Source: Arenicella sp. (GTDB lineage: Bacteria > Pseudomonadota > Gammaproteobacteria > Arenicellales > Arenicellaceae). Taken from it: a stretch of 7,349 bases of DNA. The translations under genes and the position numbers were made by a program. Under the pieces are notes generated by a model that was given only the letters and a program-made list of their open reading frames with translations, was not told the origin of the DNA and did not search any database. Each line of letters opens with the position of its first letter. Position 1 is the first letter of the stretch. Below, one piece after another: positions 6,362 to 7,349 of the stretch. The stretch is from the NCBI GenBank assembly GCA_018677115.1, contig JAHHOC010000429.1, positions 1-7,349 of the forward strand. The letters are read 5' to 3'.

Positions 6362-7349
6362 TTAAATGATTTGCACTGCCGGGTGGGCGTTGCCTTCCCG
6401 CACTTCACCCAGCAAGCAGGCGGTTTCACCGAGCTGCTGCAGAAACTCCACCGCCTGCGCGGCGGCAGCAGAAGGCACAACCAGGATCATGCCAATACCG
6501 CAATTGAACGTCCGGTACATCTCGGATCTTTCGATATTTGCAGTTTCCATCATCCAATTGAACACCCCCGGCCATTGCCACGCAGATTCATCTACCACAG
6601 CGTGACATCCGGCAGGCAGTACCCGCACCAGATTTCCGGGAATGCCCCCGCCAGTGATATGGGCGAGCGCATGTACCGGCAGGGCTTCAAGCAGAGCGAG
6701 TACTGCTCGAACATAGATTTTAGTAGGGGTAAGCACGAGTTCCCCAAGCGGCTGCCCGGCAACCTCCTGATCCATTGATATCCCGCCGTCGCTGATTACT
6801 TTGCGCAATAAAGAATAACCGTTGGAGTGCGGACCCGAAGAAGCCAGGCCTATCAGCTGATCGCCTGCGGCCACTTTAGAGCCGTCGATGATTTTTGATT
6901 TCTCCACTGCGCCGACACAAAAACCGGCCAAATCGTACTCTCCATCAGCATACATGCCGGGCATTTCAGCTGTCTCGCCGCCTATCAAAGCGGCATTAGC
7001 CTGAACGCAGCCCTCACCGATCCCCTCGACCACTTTTGCAGCAATTTCCGGCGTGAGTTTTCCGCTTGCGAAATAATCGAGAAAGAACAGCGGCTCCGCA
7101 CCTTGCACTAATACATCGTTGACGCACATGGCTACCAGATCAATGCCGATGGTGTTATGTACATTTAACTCAAAGGCGAGTTTAAGTTTGGTGCCTACTC
7201 CATCGGTGCCAGAAACCAGAATCGGTTGCTCATATTTAGCCGGTATTTCGAATAAGGCTCCAAAGCCGCCGAGGCCGCTGAGGCAGCCTTCCCGCTGCGT
7301 TCGTTTTGCCACTGGTTTTATGACATCAACAAAGGCATCGCCTGCGTCG
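6362..7349 (-). CDS. purM: Phosphoribosylformylglycinamidine cyclo-ligase (AIR synthetase), 5'-truncated by window edge
   Basis: Closes the imidazole ring of FGAM with ATP to give AIR, the fifth step of purine synthesis. The frame stays open to the window edge (first full codon 7348-7346), giving 328 residues that begin [12 protein letters not shown]. This aligns near residue 17 of the 345-residue E. coli PurM, so about 16-20 residues and the start codon are missing. GTG at 7312 is an internal valine. Family motifs are intact: [11 protein letters not shown] (25-35), [13 protein letters not shown] (46-58), the block [43 protein letters not shown], and late blocks [19 protein letters not shown] and [11 protein letters not shown]. 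The stop TAA at 6364-6362 is 32 bases before purN, giving a purMN operon. The promoter lies beyond the window. Confidence 0.97.
   Translation of the reverse strand, partial: DAGDAFVDVIKPVAKRTQREGCLSGLGGFGALFEIPAKYEQPILVSGTDGVGTKLKLAFELNVHNTIGIDLVAMCVNDVLVQGAEPLFFLDYFASGKLTPEIAAKVVEGIGEGCVQANAALIGGETAEMPGMYADGEYDLAGFCVGAVEKSKIIDGSKVAAGDQLIGLASSGPHSNGYSLLRKVISDGGISMDQEVAGQPLGELVLTPTKIYVRAVLALLEALPVHALAHITGGGIPGNLVRVLPAGCHAVVDESAWQWPGVFNWMMETANIERSEMYRTFNCGIGMILVVPSAAAAQAVEFLQQLGETACLLGEVREGNAHPAVQII

Noticed and set aside
5805..6365. 186-codon plus-strand open frame opposite purN
   Set aside because: It is fully antisense to a well-supported PurN with intact catalytic residues, and its translation resembles no family I know. 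It is a shadow of purN codon use.
6332..6778. 148-codon plus-strand open frame opposite purM
   Set aside because: It lies antisense to conserved PurM motifs and its translation is His/Arg-rich without recognisable domains. It is a shadow frame.

Overview
The window is about 7.3 kb of ordinary, densely coded bacterial core genome. Gene content, gene order and protein similarity recalled from known families point to a gammaproteobacterium related to Pseudomonas and the marine Cellvibrionales-type groups; I cannot place it more precisely without a search. No mobile element, CRISPR array, tRNA, rRNA or accessory defence system was found.

Layout from left to right. Bases 1-1668 (+) hold the C-terminal three quarters of a monomeric NADP-dependent isocitrate dehydrogenase (icd/idh). 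A 125-base gap rich in hairpins (1669-1793) separates it from a convergent cold-shock-domain gene of the CspD type (1794-2003, -). A 276-base AT-rich divergent promoter region (2004-2279) follows, with a good sigma70-type promoter for cspD and a weaker candidate for clpS. The clpS-clpA pair (2280-4891, +) encodes the N-degron adaptor and the AAA+ unfoldase of the ClpAP protease, with 2 bases between the two genes. clpA ends tail to tail with a minus-strand block, the two stop codons sharing a CTAG palindrome. That block, read right to left, is purM (5' end cut by the window), purN, and a secreted DUF3108 protein.

Functionally there are three units. A TCA-cycle enzyme supplies 2-oxoglutarate and NADPH. 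A stress and proteostasis module (cspD / clpS-clpA) sits around a shared divergent promoter region. Two purine-biosynthesis enzymes, for AIR synthesis and GAR formylation, are followed by a periplasmic protein of unknown role. The most notable features are positional: clpA abuts the purMN-DUF3108 block with no intergenic terminator space and without infA in between, monomeric IDH lies directly next to cspD, and several dyads lie in the two regulatory gaps. I saw no convincing previously undescribed system.
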